16,865 nucleotides of DNA from an uncultured Alphaproteobacteria bacterium (GCA_937888725.1 CALARE010000074.1:1-16865), one strand, 5' to 3'; shown: positions 1 through 7,892, counted from the first letter of the stretch. The notes: generated by a model not told the origin, from the letters alone. Program-made: numbers and translations.

Positions 1-144
1 AAAACAAACGACCCTTTTTTTTACACACTTAAAATTTAGCCACAGCCCAGCAAATATAAGCCTTTTAGCCGATTCGCGAATCGGGCAATTTTAGGTGTTT
101 TTAAAAAATTAACACTTTGATTTTAAAAGAAAAAATTTCTCAAT
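1..144. other. Gene-free left edge with a GC-rich patch
   Basis: No coding region or recognised RNA gene is visible here. The stretch at about 36-90 is clearly richer in G and C than its surroundings and contains a perfect 16-base palindrome, CCGATTCGCGAATCGG, at 69-84. The palindrome holds two GANTC sites (71-75 and 78-82). It could be part of a structured RNA cut by the window edge or a protein-binding site; neither can be decided from the sequence. Confidence 0.3.
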
Positions 145-189
145 AAAAAAACACTCTAAAAATGTAAAAACATCTTTAGAGTGTTTTTT
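145..189 (-). terminator. Intrinsic terminator behind the solute-binding protein gene
   Basis: Long hairpin with outer arms AACACTCTAAA (150-160) and TTTAGAGTGTT (175-185). Flanking A and T runs extend it, and a nested stem ATGT/ACAT (162-165, 170-173) lies inside. The run of A on the left and T on the right means it could stop transcription from either side. It lies 22 bases beyond the stop codon of the leftward gene ending at 212. Confidence 0.8.
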
Positions 190-211
190 ATAGTAAATTT
201 GCAAAAAAGAA

Positions 212-1234
212 TTAATCCTTTTTCTCTGATTGTATCGTATTATCCATTTCTAATGGTGCGATAATTTTATCTTCAACCACATTTTCTGTTTGAGAACTAG
301 GTATTTTAACTTCATCTTTTGGTTTAACATCTAACAAACCCGCATCATCTTTAAATGTTTGTCCCCATTCATCAATGTAATTAACAAAATATTTTTGATA
401 ATCATTTTTATCCTTTTGTAGTTGTCGCAATTTTTTACTTAAACTATTTTTTAATTGCAAACACTCAGATGTGGATGAAAATGCGAAAAAAAGTTTTGGT
501 TTATCTAAAGCAATTGAAGGAAAGTAAATTTTATCAACAAGTTTAAATCTCCTAACTTCCGCCTCCGCAGCGTATAAACTTGTTAACATATAATCTACAT
601 CACCATCCAGCAGCATTTTAAAAGCTTTTTTAGCACCTGAAATTTGCTTTATATCTGTTCCAGGAAGTAACTGTCGATAAATAAGAGGATAAATAACCTC
701 TTCTTGCCTTACAACACCTTTTAAACCTTTTAAATCTGCAAAACTTTTGATATTCTTTTCTTTTCCCTTTACAAAAATAGTAATGATTGGATTCTCAATA
801 AAACTTGGTGACATTAAGTTTGTTCCAACACCTAAATTACTTTTTGTATAATACGCACCAGCTATTACATCAATTTGTCCACGTCTTAAAGCTTTTAAAG
901 CTGCTTGATAAGATGAAAATCCAACATTTTTTGTTTTATAACCTAATGAATTTGCTATTTTAAAAAATAAATCAATTGCATACCCATTTGTAATATATTG
1001 TGTCAGCCCATTGTTATCTTCCATCGTGGTTACCCAACCAAAGGGGGGATTTGTAACAAATCCCGCAACACGAATCGGATTAATACATCCACAAGACAAT
1101 TTACAGGTTGCATGTTTTTTAATTGAAACAGGTCCTTCTTCATCAATATATGCCTTGTTATTTTTTTGTGCATAACCAATATTTGAAAATAACAATGCAA
1201 CAATCATAATTAAGCAAAATTTACATATTTTCAT
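212..1234 (-). CDS. Periplasmic solute-binding protein, family 3 (possible sensor partner)
   Basis: Secreted bacterial extracellular solute-binding protein of family 3, the class that binds amino acids and similar small molecules for ABC transporters or as ligand-binding sensor domains. Of 340 residues, the first 22 form a signal peptide (MKICKFCLIMIVALLFSNIGYA, then QKNN). The binding domain runs from about residue 53 (PIRVAGFVTNPPFGW) to about 290 and includes GYAIDLFFKIANSLG and a typical LKALRRGQIDVIAG stretch. Three cysteines at about 44, 48 and 50 precede the domain. The ATG at 1234 is chosen because GGAG lies just before it; an upstream TTG at 1255 would place residues before the signal peptide. 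The start overlaps the end of the histidine kinase gene by 14 bases, suggesting translational coupling. No permease or ATPase gene is adjacent, so a sensing role is possible but inferred. The ligand is unknown. Confidence 0.85.
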   Translation of the reverse strand: MKICKFCLIMIVALLFSNIGYAQKNNKAYIDEEGPVSIKKHATCKLSCGCINPIRVAGFVTNPPFGWVTTMEDNNGLTQYITNGYAIDLFFKIANSLGYKTKNVGFSSYQAALKALRRGQIDVIAGAYYTKSNLGVGTNLMSPSFIENPIITIFVKGKEKNIKSFADLKGLKGVVRQEEVIYPLIYRQLLPGTDIKQISGAKKAFKMLLDGDVDYMLTSLYAAEAEVRRFKLVDKIYFPSIALDKPKLFFAFSSTSECLQLKNSLSKKLRQLQKDKNDYQKYFVNYIDEWGQTFKDDAGLLDVKPKDEVKIPSSQTENVVEDKIIAPLEMDNTIQSEKKD

Positions 1235-2096
1235 CTTTATCTCCAATTGAAACAATCCTTTTTTTAGGAAAATCGATTATCACTTTTGTTCCTTTTTTAA
1301 AAATACTTTTAATTTCAATATTTCCACTATGTAGTATAACCATTTTTTTAACTAATACAAGACCTAATCCTGTTCCATCATGTGATCTTGATAATACATT
1401 TTCAATTTGCATAAATGGTTCAAATAAACGGTTTATTTTTTCTTTAGGAATACCAATACCATTATCTTGAAAAATAAAACGAATACCAAAAGATGTTTTT
1501 TTTACAAATATATCTATTTTTCCATCAATATTTGTAAATTTTACAGCATTTGATAGTATATTTAAAAATATTTGTCTTAAAAGTTTTTCATCAGCTTTTA
1601 TAATTATTTTTTGCGAAAGATGAAGTTTAATTGTTCGATTATTGTTTTTTGAAAACTGTTTAGCAAGGGATAACACCTCAAACAACAATGTTTCGATATT
1701 AACATTTGTTTCATAAAGAAACATCCTATCTGCCTGTATTTTTGATAAATCCAACACATCATTAATCAATGACAACAAATGTTCAGAACTTGACAATATG
1801 AAATTTATATACTCTTTGTAGTTTTTATTTTCTATTGGTCCAAACACTTCATTATTCATCACTTGGGCAAAACCAATTATTGCATTTAAAGGACTTCTAA
1901 GCTCATGACTAATATTTGCAATAAAATTCATCTGAGCCTTATTTAACGCTTCTAAATGGTTTTGTGAAATAAACAAATCAGCAACTAATTTATTAATTTC
2001 AATAACCTGTGTTTCTAAAATGTTTTTATCTTCTCGTAAAGATACTACTTGATTAGATAAATTTTGAATAATATTTTTTTGCTCATTTTTCTTCAT
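1221..2096 (-). CDS. Soluble sensor histidine kinase, DivJ/PleC-like
   Basis: Two-component sensor kinase of 291 residues without membrane segments, so presumably cytoplasmic. A likely coiled coil covers about residues 5-58. The dimerisation and phosphoacceptor domain follows, with its H-box NISHELRSPLNAIIGFAQVM and the phosphorylated histidine at about 64. The ATPase domain carries an N-box around 178-187 (LNILSNAVKF), the G1 motif DNGIGIP at 211-217, FEPF at 225-228 and GTGLGL at 241-246. The region HELRSPLNAIIGFAQVM...FGP...LINDVLDLSKI resembles the alphaproteobacterial DivJ/PleC group. The start at 2096 is preferred over the ATG at 2111 because AAAGGG lies six bases before it. It has no receiver domain and no adjacent response regulator of its own; phoB is about 260 bases away, beyond a tRNA. 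Coupling to the overlapping solute-binding protein gene suggests a functional pair. Confidence 0.88.
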   Translation of the reverse strand: MKKNEQKNIIQNLSNQVVSLREDKNILETQVIEINKLVADLFISQNHLEALNKAQMNFIANISHELRSPLNAIIGFAQVMNNEVFGPIENKNYKEYINFILSSSEHLLSLINDVLDLSKIQADRMFLYETNVNIETLLFEVLSLAKQFSKNNNRTIKLHLSQKIIIKADEKLLRQIFLNILSNAVKFTNIDGKIDIFVKKTSFGIRFIFQDNGIGIPKEKINRLFEPFMQIENVLSRSHDGTGLGLVLVKKMVILHSGNIEIKSIFKKGTKVIIDFPKKRIVSIGDKDENM

Positions 2097-2160
2097 AAAA
2101 AGCCCTTTCATTTATCAAATAGTTTCAACAACTATAAAAGAAAGAGTTTTTTTATTTTTC

Positions 2161-2189
2161 TTGATTTTTTTATACTAATTTGATATAAG
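2161..2189 (+). promoter_or_regulatory. Putative sigma-70 promoter of the tRNA-Ser gene
   Basis: TTGATT (2161-2166) and TATAAG (2184-2189) are separated by 17 bases. Transcription would begin near 2196, giving a leader of about 40 bases before the mature tRNA. A TTAA-N7-TTAA match to a CtrA box lies just downstream (2190-2204), but such a match is expected by chance in DNA this rich in A and T. Confidence 0.45.
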
Positions 2190-2235
2190 TTAATCTAATC
2201 TTAATAAAGATTAAAATCCCAGCAAACTGTAATAA

Positions 2236-2327
2236 GGAGAGGTGGCAGAGCTGGTCGAATGCGGCAGACTCGAAATCTGTTGTGCGGTTTATCCGTACCG
2301 AGGGTTCGAATCCCTCTCTCTCCGCCA
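2236..2327 (+). tRNA. tRNA-Ser (anticodon CGA)
   Basis: Serine tRNA reading UCG codons. The acceptor stem pairs GGAGAGG with TCTCTCC. The anticodon stem is GCAGA/TCTGT, with loop CTCGAAA and anticodon CGA at 2271-2273. A long variable arm built on TGCGG...CCGTA marks a class II tRNA, and the T arm is GAGGG TTCGAAT CCCTC. The CCA end is encoded at 2325-2327, with G as discriminator base. A terminator follows directly. Confidence 0.97.
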
Positions 2328-2337
2328 GTTTAAGATT

Positions 2338-2363
2338 AAGCCCTCTAATGAGGGCTTTTTTTA
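2338..2363 (+). terminator. Intrinsic terminator of tRNA-Ser
   Basis: Hairpin AAGCCCTC (2338-2345), loop TAAT, GAGGGCTT (2350-2357), followed by a run of T. The T run reaches the stop codon of the convergent phoB gene, so the element sits exactly between the two convergent transcripts and mainly serves the tRNA. Confidence 0.88.
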
Positions 2364-3065
2364 TTCTTCATCATCGCTAGAAGCACTACTATCAAGTGCA
2401 TAGCCCGCAGAGCGAACCGTTCTAACAATATCGGGTTCTCCCCCTTCATTCAATGCACGACGAAGTCTTCGAATATGTACATCAACAGTACGCAACTCAA
2501 CATGAATGGAACCACCCCATACAAGCTTTAACAATGCCTCTCTAGACAAAACCACACCAGGCTTCTCCATTAAATATTGTAATAAACGAAACTCTGTTGG
2601 TCCTAAATGAACAGCTCTTTCCCCACGCATAACTCGTCTTTTAGCAAAATCCATTGTTAAATCTTCATATGCTAAATTTTCCTGCGGTATTTCAATTTGA
2701 ACACGCCGTAATAAAGCCATAATTCTTGCCATTAATTCAGGGATAGAGTAGGGCTTTGTCATATAATCATCTGCACCAAATGATAAACCCCTCACTTTAT
2801 CAGCTTCTTCACTGCGAGCTGTCAACATAATTATTGGCGTTGCACGCAATTCATAGGTCCGTCGTATCTCTCTACACAAATCAATTCCTTGAACATTGGG
2901 CAACATCCAATCAAGTAAAATTAAGTCTGGCTTTTCTTGCATAGCTGTTGACATAACATCCTTGCCATCCATAACAAGGACTGTTTCATATCCTTGTTTT
3001 TCAAGATTATACTTGAGTAATGTCACTAAAGCGGCCTCATCTTCAACAACCATTATTTTTGTCAT
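2361..3065 (-). CDS. phoB: PhoB-type response regulator
   Basis: OmpR/PhoB-family response regulator of 234 residues, probably the phosphate-starvation regulator PhoB, which binds DNA once phosphorylated. The receiver domain (about 1-120) has the acidic pocket at E8-D9, the phosphoacceptor D52 in LLDWMLP, T82 in MLTAR and K104 in TKPYS. The C-terminal winged helix (about 132-228) includes LGPTEFRLLQYLMEKPG and RTVDVHIRRLRRAL and ends in VRTVRSAGYALD, as in alphaproteobacterial PhoB, plus a short acidic tail. The start codon follows AAGGAT, which overlaps the rpe stop region; only four bases separate the genes, so phoB is co-transcribed with rpe. No phoR or pst gene is in the window. Co-expression with a sugar-phosphate enzyme is unusual for phoB. 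The family is certain; PhoB rather than a close paralogue is very likely. Confidence 0.9.
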   Translation of the reverse strand: MTKIMVVEDEAALVTLLKYNLEKQGYETVLVMDGKDVMSTAMQEKPDLILLDWMLPNVQGIDLCREIRRTYELRATPIIMLTARSEEADKVRGLSFGADDYMTKPYSIPELMARIMALLRRVQIEIPQENLAYEDLTMDFAKRRVMRGERAVHLGPTEFRLLQYLMEKPGVVLSREALLKLVWGGSIHVELRTVDVHIRRLRRALNEGGEPDIVRTVRSAGYALDSSASSDDEE

Positions 3066-3069
3066 TATT

Positions 3070-3708
3070 CTATCCTTTTAAGCTTTCTATTGCTTGCAGA
3101 TATGATTTACTGTGAAAAATAAAACTCCCCGCAACCAAAACATCAACACCCGCACAAATACAAGCAGGTGCAGTTATATTATTTATCCCACCATCAACAG
3201 AAATTAAAACTTTTTTATTTCCAATTAATTCTCTCAAATCTGCGATTTTTTTAATTGCTTGTTTTTGAAATTCTTGTCCACCAAACCCAGGTTCAACCGC
3301 CATCACTAAAATCAAATCAATATCAGGAATAAAGGGTAGTAAATCAGATACTTTTGTATCTGGTTTAATTGACAATCCAACTTTTTTGCCCTCTTTTTTT
3401 ATTAAAGAAATAAGATACGGAATATCCTCTCCACATTCCAAATGAATAGTTATATAATCAGCTCCAGCTTTTGCAAAATCAGAAATAAATTTTGAAGGAT
3501 TTGATATCATTAAATGCACATCAAATGGGATTTTTGTACACCGCCTTATTGAATGAACAATTGGTGCTCCAAATGTCAGATTTGGAACAAAATGTCCATC
3601 CATTACATCCAAATGGAGCCAATTTGCACCAGCCTTTTCTATATTTTTAATCTCTTTTTCTAAATTTGAAAAATCTGCTGATAATATACTTGGAGCAATT
3701 AAAACCAT
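3070..3708 (-). CDS. rpe: Ribulose-phosphate 3-epimerase
   Basis: Cytoplasmic enzyme of the pentose phosphate pathway that interconverts ribulose 5-phosphate and xylulose 5-phosphate. The 212-residue TIM barrel shows the expected active-site pattern: S7 in APSILSADF, H32 and D34 in HLDVMDGHFVPN, H65 in FDVHLM, the MAVEPGFGGQ loop, and D172 in VDGGIN, followed by VAGS for phosphate binding. The length is normal for the family. GAGG lies six bases before the ATG. The gene lies between fba and phoB on the same strand. A terminator-like hairpin of fba ends only about 20 bases before it, so it is probably expressed by read-through or from a promoter I cannot recognise. Confidence 0.95.
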   Translation of the reverse strand: MVLIAPSILSADFSNLEKEIKNIEKAGANWLHLDVMDGHFVPNLTFGAPIVHSIRRCTKIPFDVHLMISNPSKFISDFAKAGADYITIHLECGEDIPYLISLIKKEGKKVGLSIKPDTKVSDLLPFIPDIDLILVMAVEPGFGGQEFQKQAIKKIADLRELIGNKKVLISVDGGINNITAPACICAGVDVLVAGSFIFHSKSYLQAIESLKG

Positions 3709-3716
3709 TTATACCT

Positions 3717-3757
3717 CAAAAATAAGAAAAGGAAAGGCTTTGCACCTTTCCTTTTTT
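3717..3757 (-). terminator. Hairpin terminator or attenuator between fba and rpe
   Basis: On the leftward transcript, GGAAAGG (3745-3751) pairs with CCTTTCC (3731-3737) around a 7-base loop, extended by AAAA/TTTT, and is followed by TTTTCTTATTTTT. It has the form of an intrinsic terminator for fba. The ribosome binding site of rpe follows almost at once, leaving no clear room for a new promoter, so partial termination is likely. Confidence 0.75.
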
Positions 3758-3761
3758 GTAA

Positions 3762-4826
3762 TTACTTAATAATTTTTGGTGCCAACTCACCAGATTTATA
3801 GCGTTTTGCCATATCTGCTAATGAAATTGGTTTGATTTTTGAAGCATGGCCTGCAGCACCAAATTGAACATATCGTTCTTCACAAACCTTTTGCATTGCA
3901 TCTAATGCTGGTTTTAAGTATTTGCGTGGATCAAATTCAGCTGGTTTTTCAGTATATAACTTACGAATCGCCCCTGTCATCGCCATTCTTAAATCAGTGT
4001 CAACATTAACCTTACGAACACCATGTTTAATTGCTTCTTGAATTTCTTCCACAGGAACACCGTATGTTTGAGGCATTTGTCCACCATATGCATTGATAAT
4101 ATCTTGCAAATCTTGTGGAACTGAAGAAGAACCATGCATCACTAAGTGTGTATATGGTAATTTTTCATGAATTTTCTTAATTGTATCAATTGACAAAATT
4201 GCACCATCTGGTTTGCGTGTAAATTTATAAGCACCATGAGATGTACCAATCGCAACAGCTAATGCGTCAACCTCTGTTTCTTCAACAAAACGAACAGCAT
4301 CATCAGGATCAGTTAATAATTTTGATTTATCAATTTCACCATCAAAACCATGACCATCTTCTTTTTCACCCTTACCTGTTTCTAATGAACCGATACAACC
4401 TAATTCACCCTCAACAGAAACACCAACTGGGTGTGCAACGGATGTAACTTGTGCTGTCACTTTTGCATTATACTCATGTGAAGCAGGTTGACCATCTGTT
4501 GTTAAAGAGCCATCCATCATCACTGATGTAAAACCATTCATCATAGCTGAATAACATACTTCTGGACTTGAACCATGGTCTTGATGTACGCAAATTGGTA
4601 AATCAGGGTACATTTCAACACCAGCCATCATTAAATGTTTTAAAACAGCATCATTTGCATATGCTCTAGCACCTTTACTAGCTTGAATAATAACAGGAGA
4701 ATCTGTTTTTTGTGCTGCTGCTAAGATTGCCAATACTTGTTCCATATTGTTCACATTAAAAGCCGGAATACCATAACCATATTCTGCAGCATGGTCTAAC
4801 AATTGTCTTAAAGAAACTAAAGCCAT
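3762..4826 (-). CDS. fba: Class II fructose-bisphosphate aldolase (CbbA type)
   Basis: Zinc-dependent aldolase that cleaves fructose 1,6-bisphosphate to dihydroxyacetone phosphate and glyceraldehyde 3-phosphate and runs in reverse in gluconeogenesis. The 354-residue protein begins MALVSLRQLLDHAAEYGYGIPAFNVNN, typical of the CbbA-like branch. It has HQDHGSS (D83, zinc ligand H84), VEGELGCIGSLETG, the phosphate-binding AIGTSHGAYKF, VMHGSSSVP with another zinc ligand, and KVNVDTDLRMAMTGAIRK. The ATG at 4826 is chosen because AAAGGA lies before it and it matches the family start; an ATG at 4841 lies ahead of that ribosome binding site. A well-formed promoter lies upstream. It heads the fba-rpe-phoB group. 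Confidence 0.95.
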   Translation of the reverse strand: MALVSLRQLLDHAAEYGYGIPAFNVNNMEQVLAILAAAQKTDSPVIIQASKGARAYANDAVLKHLMMAGVEMYPDLPICVHQDHGSSPEVCYSAMMNGFTSVMMDGSLTTDGQPASHEYNAKVTAQVTSVAHPVGVSVEGELGCIGSLETGKGEKEDGHGFDGEIDKSKLLTDPDDAVRFVEETEVDALAVAIGTSHGAYKFTRKPDGAILSIDTIKKIHEKLPYTHLVMHGSSSVPQDLQDIINAYGGQMPQTYGVPVEEIQEAIKHGVRKVNVDTDLRMAMTGAIRKLYTEKPAEFDPRKYLKPALDAMQKVCEERYVQFGAAGHASKIKPISLADMAKRYKSGELAPKIIK

Positions 4827-4876
4827 TTTTTGTCCTTTCATTTATAAAAATTTAAACTTCACTATTCTTTTAATTT

Positions 4877-4905
4877 GTTATACAAAAAAACCTAATAAAA
4901 AGCAA
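4877..4905 (-). promoter_or_regulatory. Putative sigma-70 promoter of fba
   Basis: On the minus strand TTGCTT (4905-4900) and TATAAC (4882-4877) are 17 bases apart. Transcription would start near 4870, leaving a leader of about 44 bases before the fba start codon. Confidence 0.6.
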
Positions 4906-4940
4906 TATTTTTTTACTTAACCTTACAAAAACAAGCTATA

Positions 4941-5888
4941 TTATCGTTTATTTTTTAATAGAAAAACCGATTTTTGTGATACTTTTTTTTCGATAAAAGT
5001 AAAAGTACCAGCCACACACAAAATACAGACACTTAAAAGCAAAAAACTCAGCGAAGTTATGTGTTTATTTTCTGAAAGTTCAATATACAACAAAATAAGC
5101 CTTAAAATAAAACAAGAACCTATTAAATTAAACAAATAAATGCGACGCTCTTTAATAGAAAAAGCTAATAAAAGCAACATAAAAAAACAAAATAACAAAA
5201 ATCCAGAAAAAACACTTGGCATTGCTCTATCACCTAAACAAACAATTAAAATATAAATTGCAACAGCCCATTTATAACAAGCTGAAATATAATGGTTTTC
5301 AAAATTTTTTATCATATAAATAAGCAACAATAAAATGCCTGCTAATAAGCTTGTGGAAAAAATAGGTGATTGCTCAAAAAATAAAAGCAATAGTTCCAAT
5401 TTTAAGAAACCTAATAATCCACCTAAAAATAAAGGTAACCATAGTAAAAACAAAAACTCCTTTTTACTAATAAAAACAATTACAAAAGATAACAATGACC
5501 ACAATAACAATCCCTTATGATTCATAAGTGGTAAATTAAATAATTGTGCACACAATCCTATCCCACCACCAATCATTAAAAATGATATAAACAATGCAAT
5601 TTCAAAAACAAGTTTTTTATGATTTTTAAATGCAATAATAAGTGTTAAAATAACACCTATTAACAAACAACAAAAAGATGTTATCTTTATCCAATAAGGA
5701 ATTATATTCCAATGTGCTTGTATAAAAGAAAAAACACCTACAAAAAGACAAAATATCCCCAACCATAACATACTAAAGAGGATAAACGGTAAAAACTGTT
5801 TATCCTCTTTATTTAAGATTTCTCTTTGTTGTTCTTTTGTTATTAACTTATGCTCCACCCAGAAATTTGTTTTATTTTTTAAATTCAT
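4941..5888 (-). CDS. DUF2157 family membrane protein
   Basis: Integral inner-membrane protein of 315 residues with an uncharacterised function. The N-terminal cytoplasmic part has a DUF2157-like signature, FWVEHKLITKEQQREIL, and GVFSFIQAHWNIIP follows the first membrane helix. About eight or nine hydrophobic helices fill the rest (for example residues 35-57, 69-87, 94-113 and several leucine- and phenylalanine-rich stretches to about 300). The C-terminus is short and basic. AGAGG lies before the ATG at 5888 but is buried in a hairpin formed with the end of tkt. The gene is last in the rluB-rsmD-transferase-tkt operon, 23 bases after the tkt stop. The family is fairly sure; the role is unknown. 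Confidence 0.8.
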   Translation of the reverse strand: MNLKNKTNFWVEHKLITKEQQREILNKEDKQFLPFILFSMLWLGIFCLFVGVFSFIQAHWNIIPYWIKITSFCCLLIGVILTLIIAFKNHKKLVFEIALFISFLMIGGGIGLCAQLFNLPLMNHKGLLLWSLLSFVIVFISKKEFLFLLWLPLFLGGLLGFLKLELLLLFFEQSPIFSTSLLAGILLLLIYMIKNFENHYISACYKWAVAIYILIVCLGDRAMPSVFSGFLLFCFFMLLLLAFSIKERRIYLFNLIGSCFILRLILLYIELSENKHITSLSFLLLSVCILCVAGTFTFIEKKVSQKSVFLLKNKR

Positions 5889-5894
5889 TTTTTC

Positions 5895-5930
5895 CTCTTT
5901 AAAAGTAAGAATTATTCTTCTTTTAAAGAG
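5895..5930 (-). promoter_or_regulatory. Hairpin enclosing the tkt stop codon and masking the next ribosome binding site
   Basis: On the leftward mRNA the arm CTCTTTAAAAG (5930-5920) pairs perfectly over 11 bases with CTTTTAAAGAG (5905-5895). An inner stem AAGAA/TTCTT leaves the tkt stop codon TAA as the loop. The second arm contains most of the AAAGAGG ribosome binding site of the DUF2157 gene. No run of U follows, so it is not an intrinsic terminator. It probably couples translation of the two genes. Confidence 0.65.
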
Positions 5931-7888
5931 ATAAGTTCAGATACAATATTTTCAATATTTTCAACTGTAAACCCATACTTTTCGAATACTTTTTGACCTG
6001 GACCAGATGCACCAAATCCATCTACAGATAAAATTGCACCCGTTTCACCTATAAATCTATCCCAACCAAATGAGGAGGCTGCCTCAATAATTAAATGTGG
6101 AGCATTACCTAAAATAAACATTTGATATTCAATAGATTGTTTTTCAAATAACTCTCTACATGGCATTGAAACAACAGCCACATGTATATCCTTTTTCATT
6201 AATGCTTTTTGTGCCTCAATTGCAAGAGCAACTTCTGATCCTGTCGCAATTAATGTTACATCTCGCTCACCAAGTGTATCACTCATAACATAGGCACCCA
6301 AAGCAGACATATTCATCTTTACATCTTTTCTTAAAACAGGTAATTCCTGTCTAGAACAAACAATAGCTGATGGTGTTTGTTTATTACTTAAAGCAAGCTC
6401 ATAACATTCTGCCATTTCTATACTATCTGCAGGTCTAAAAACATTTAAATTAGGGGTAGCTCTTAATGAGGCTAATTGCTCAATTGGTTGATGTGTTGGT
6501 CCATCTTCTCCCACCCCTAAGGAATCATGTGTTAAAACATAGATTTCTTGCTCCTCCATTAAACTTGCTAACCGAACAGCTGGTTTCATATAATCTACAA
6601 ATGATAAAAATGTACTTGATAAAGGAACAAACCCACCATGAACAGCTAACCCATTCATAATTGCACCCATAGCGTGTTCCCTAATGCCATAATTAATATA
6701 ATTACCATTATAATTTGATTTTGAAATGGGTTGTGCATTTTGACTTTTAGTATAACAGGCACCTGCTAAATCCGCAGAACCACTGAGTAAAAATGAACAA
6801 TTTTCCATTAAAACATTTAAAACTTGTTGTGATGATTTACGGGTCGCCATACTTGTTTTTGCTAAAACTTGATCTTTTTTATAATCCATTAAAAGAGATT
6901 TAATATGTTTTGTAATATTTCTTTCAATTTGTTTATTAAATTCATTTTTTAACGGATGTTGTGCGTATATACTTTCCCATTTTTGATAATTTTCTTTTCC
7001 TTTTTCAAAAGAATTTCGCCACATTAATAAAATATCTTCAGGAATATTAAAAGGTTCAAATTCCCATTTAAATTTAATCCGTAATCCATTGATTTCATCT
7101 TGTCCTAACGGGGAACCATGTGAAGATGACTTTCCTTCTTTTGTTGGAGCCCCATATCCTATTTTTGTTTTACAATCAATAAAAACAGGTTTATCCGCAG
7201 ATTGTGCTTTTTCCAAAACAGATTCTATTTCAGTATAATTATGCCCATCACAAGACAAAACAATCCAATTATTAGCCTCAAAACGTTTATGCATATCTGT
7301 TGATGTTGTAATATTTGTTTCACCATCAATTGTAATTTGATTATTATCCCATAAAACAATTAAATTTTTAAGTCCTAGATGTCCCGCAAGAGAAATAGCC
7401 TCCTCAGAAACACCTTCCATTAAACATCCATCACCAACAAATACATATGTTTTGTGATTAATTAAATCATCTCCGTACTTTGCATTTAAAATCCGTTCAG
7501 CAAGTGCCATACCAACAGCACCACCAATACCTTGCCCTAATGGGCCAGTTGAAAAATCAACACCAGACATTAAACATTTTTCAGGATGCCCAGCTGTTTT
7601 ATATCCTAATTGTCTAAAGTTTTTAAGTTCATCAATTGTTGCATCTTTAAATCCTGACAAATGCAATAAACTATACAACAATGCTGATCCATGACCGTTT
7701 GAAAGAATAAATCTATCCCGATTTATCCAATCAGGTTTTAATGGATTAATATTTAAAAATTTTGACCATAAAACTGTTGCAATATCAGCCATACCAAGAG
7801 GCATCCCAGGGTGTCCAGACTTGGCTTTTTCAATCATATCAACCGATAAAAAACGAACAGCATTTGCCATTTGTGATAAATTTTGCAT
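5912..7888 (-). CDS. tkt: Transketolase
   Basis: Thiamine-diphosphate enzyme that moves two-carbon units between sugar phosphates in the non-oxidative pentose phosphate pathway. The protein has 658 residues, the normal full length. The N-terminal domain has SGHPGMPLGMADIATVLW with H26, LSNGHGSALLY with H66, GPLGQGIGGAVGMALAER and the thiamine/magnesium motif VGDGCLMEGVSEEAISLAG...DNNQITIDG (D153). The middle domain has SADLAG, NYGIREHAMGAIMNGLA with the catalytic glutamate, and DSLGVGEDGPTHQPIEQLASLR. A C-terminal transketolase domain completes it. The start at 7888 is chosen because AAAGGA precedes it and MQNLSQMANAVRF matches the family. It begins four bases after the stop of the upstream transferase gene. 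Confidence 0.96.
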   Translation of the reverse strand: MQNLSQMANAVRFLSVDMIEKAKSGHPGMPLGMADIATVLWSKFLNINPLKPDWINRDRFILSNGHGSALLYSLLHLSGFKDATIDELKNFRQLGYKTAGHPEKCLMSGVDFSTGPLGQGIGGAVGMALAERILNAKYGDDLINHKTYVFVGDGCLMEGVSEEAISLAGHLGLKNLIVLWDNNQITIDGETNITTSTDMHKRFEANNWIVLSCDGHNYTEIESVLEKAQSADKPVFIDCKTKIGYGAPTKEGKSSSHGSPLGQDEINGLRIKFKWEFEPFNIPEDILLMWRNSFEKGKENYQKWESIYAQHPLKNEFNKQIERNITKHIKSLLMDYKKDQVLAKTSMATRKSSQQVLNVLMENCSFLLSGSADLAGACYTKSQNAQPISKSNYNGNYINYGIREHAMGAIMNGLAVHGGFVPLSSTFLSFVDYMKPAVRLASLMEEQEIYVLTHDSLGVGEDGPTHQPIEQLASLRATPNLNVFRPADSIEMAECYELALSNKQTPSAIVCSRQELPVLRKDVKMNMSALGAYVMSDTLGERDVTLIATGSEVALAIEAQKALMKKDIHVAVVSMPCRELFEKQSIEYQMFILGNAPHLIIEAASSFGWDRFIGETGAILSVDGFGASGPGQKVFEKYGFTVENIENIVSELISLKEE

Positions 7889-7892
7889 TATA

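Noticed and set aside
2190..2204. TTAA-N7-TTAA match to a CtrA box between the histidine kinase and tRNA-Ser genes
   Set aside because: At this base composition about three such matches are expected by chance in the window, and no second site or supporting context was found.
4241..4447. Plus-strand frame rich in Q and H opposite fba
   Set aside because: It lies wholly inside a certain gene, has low-complexity composition, and arises from the antisense of common codons.
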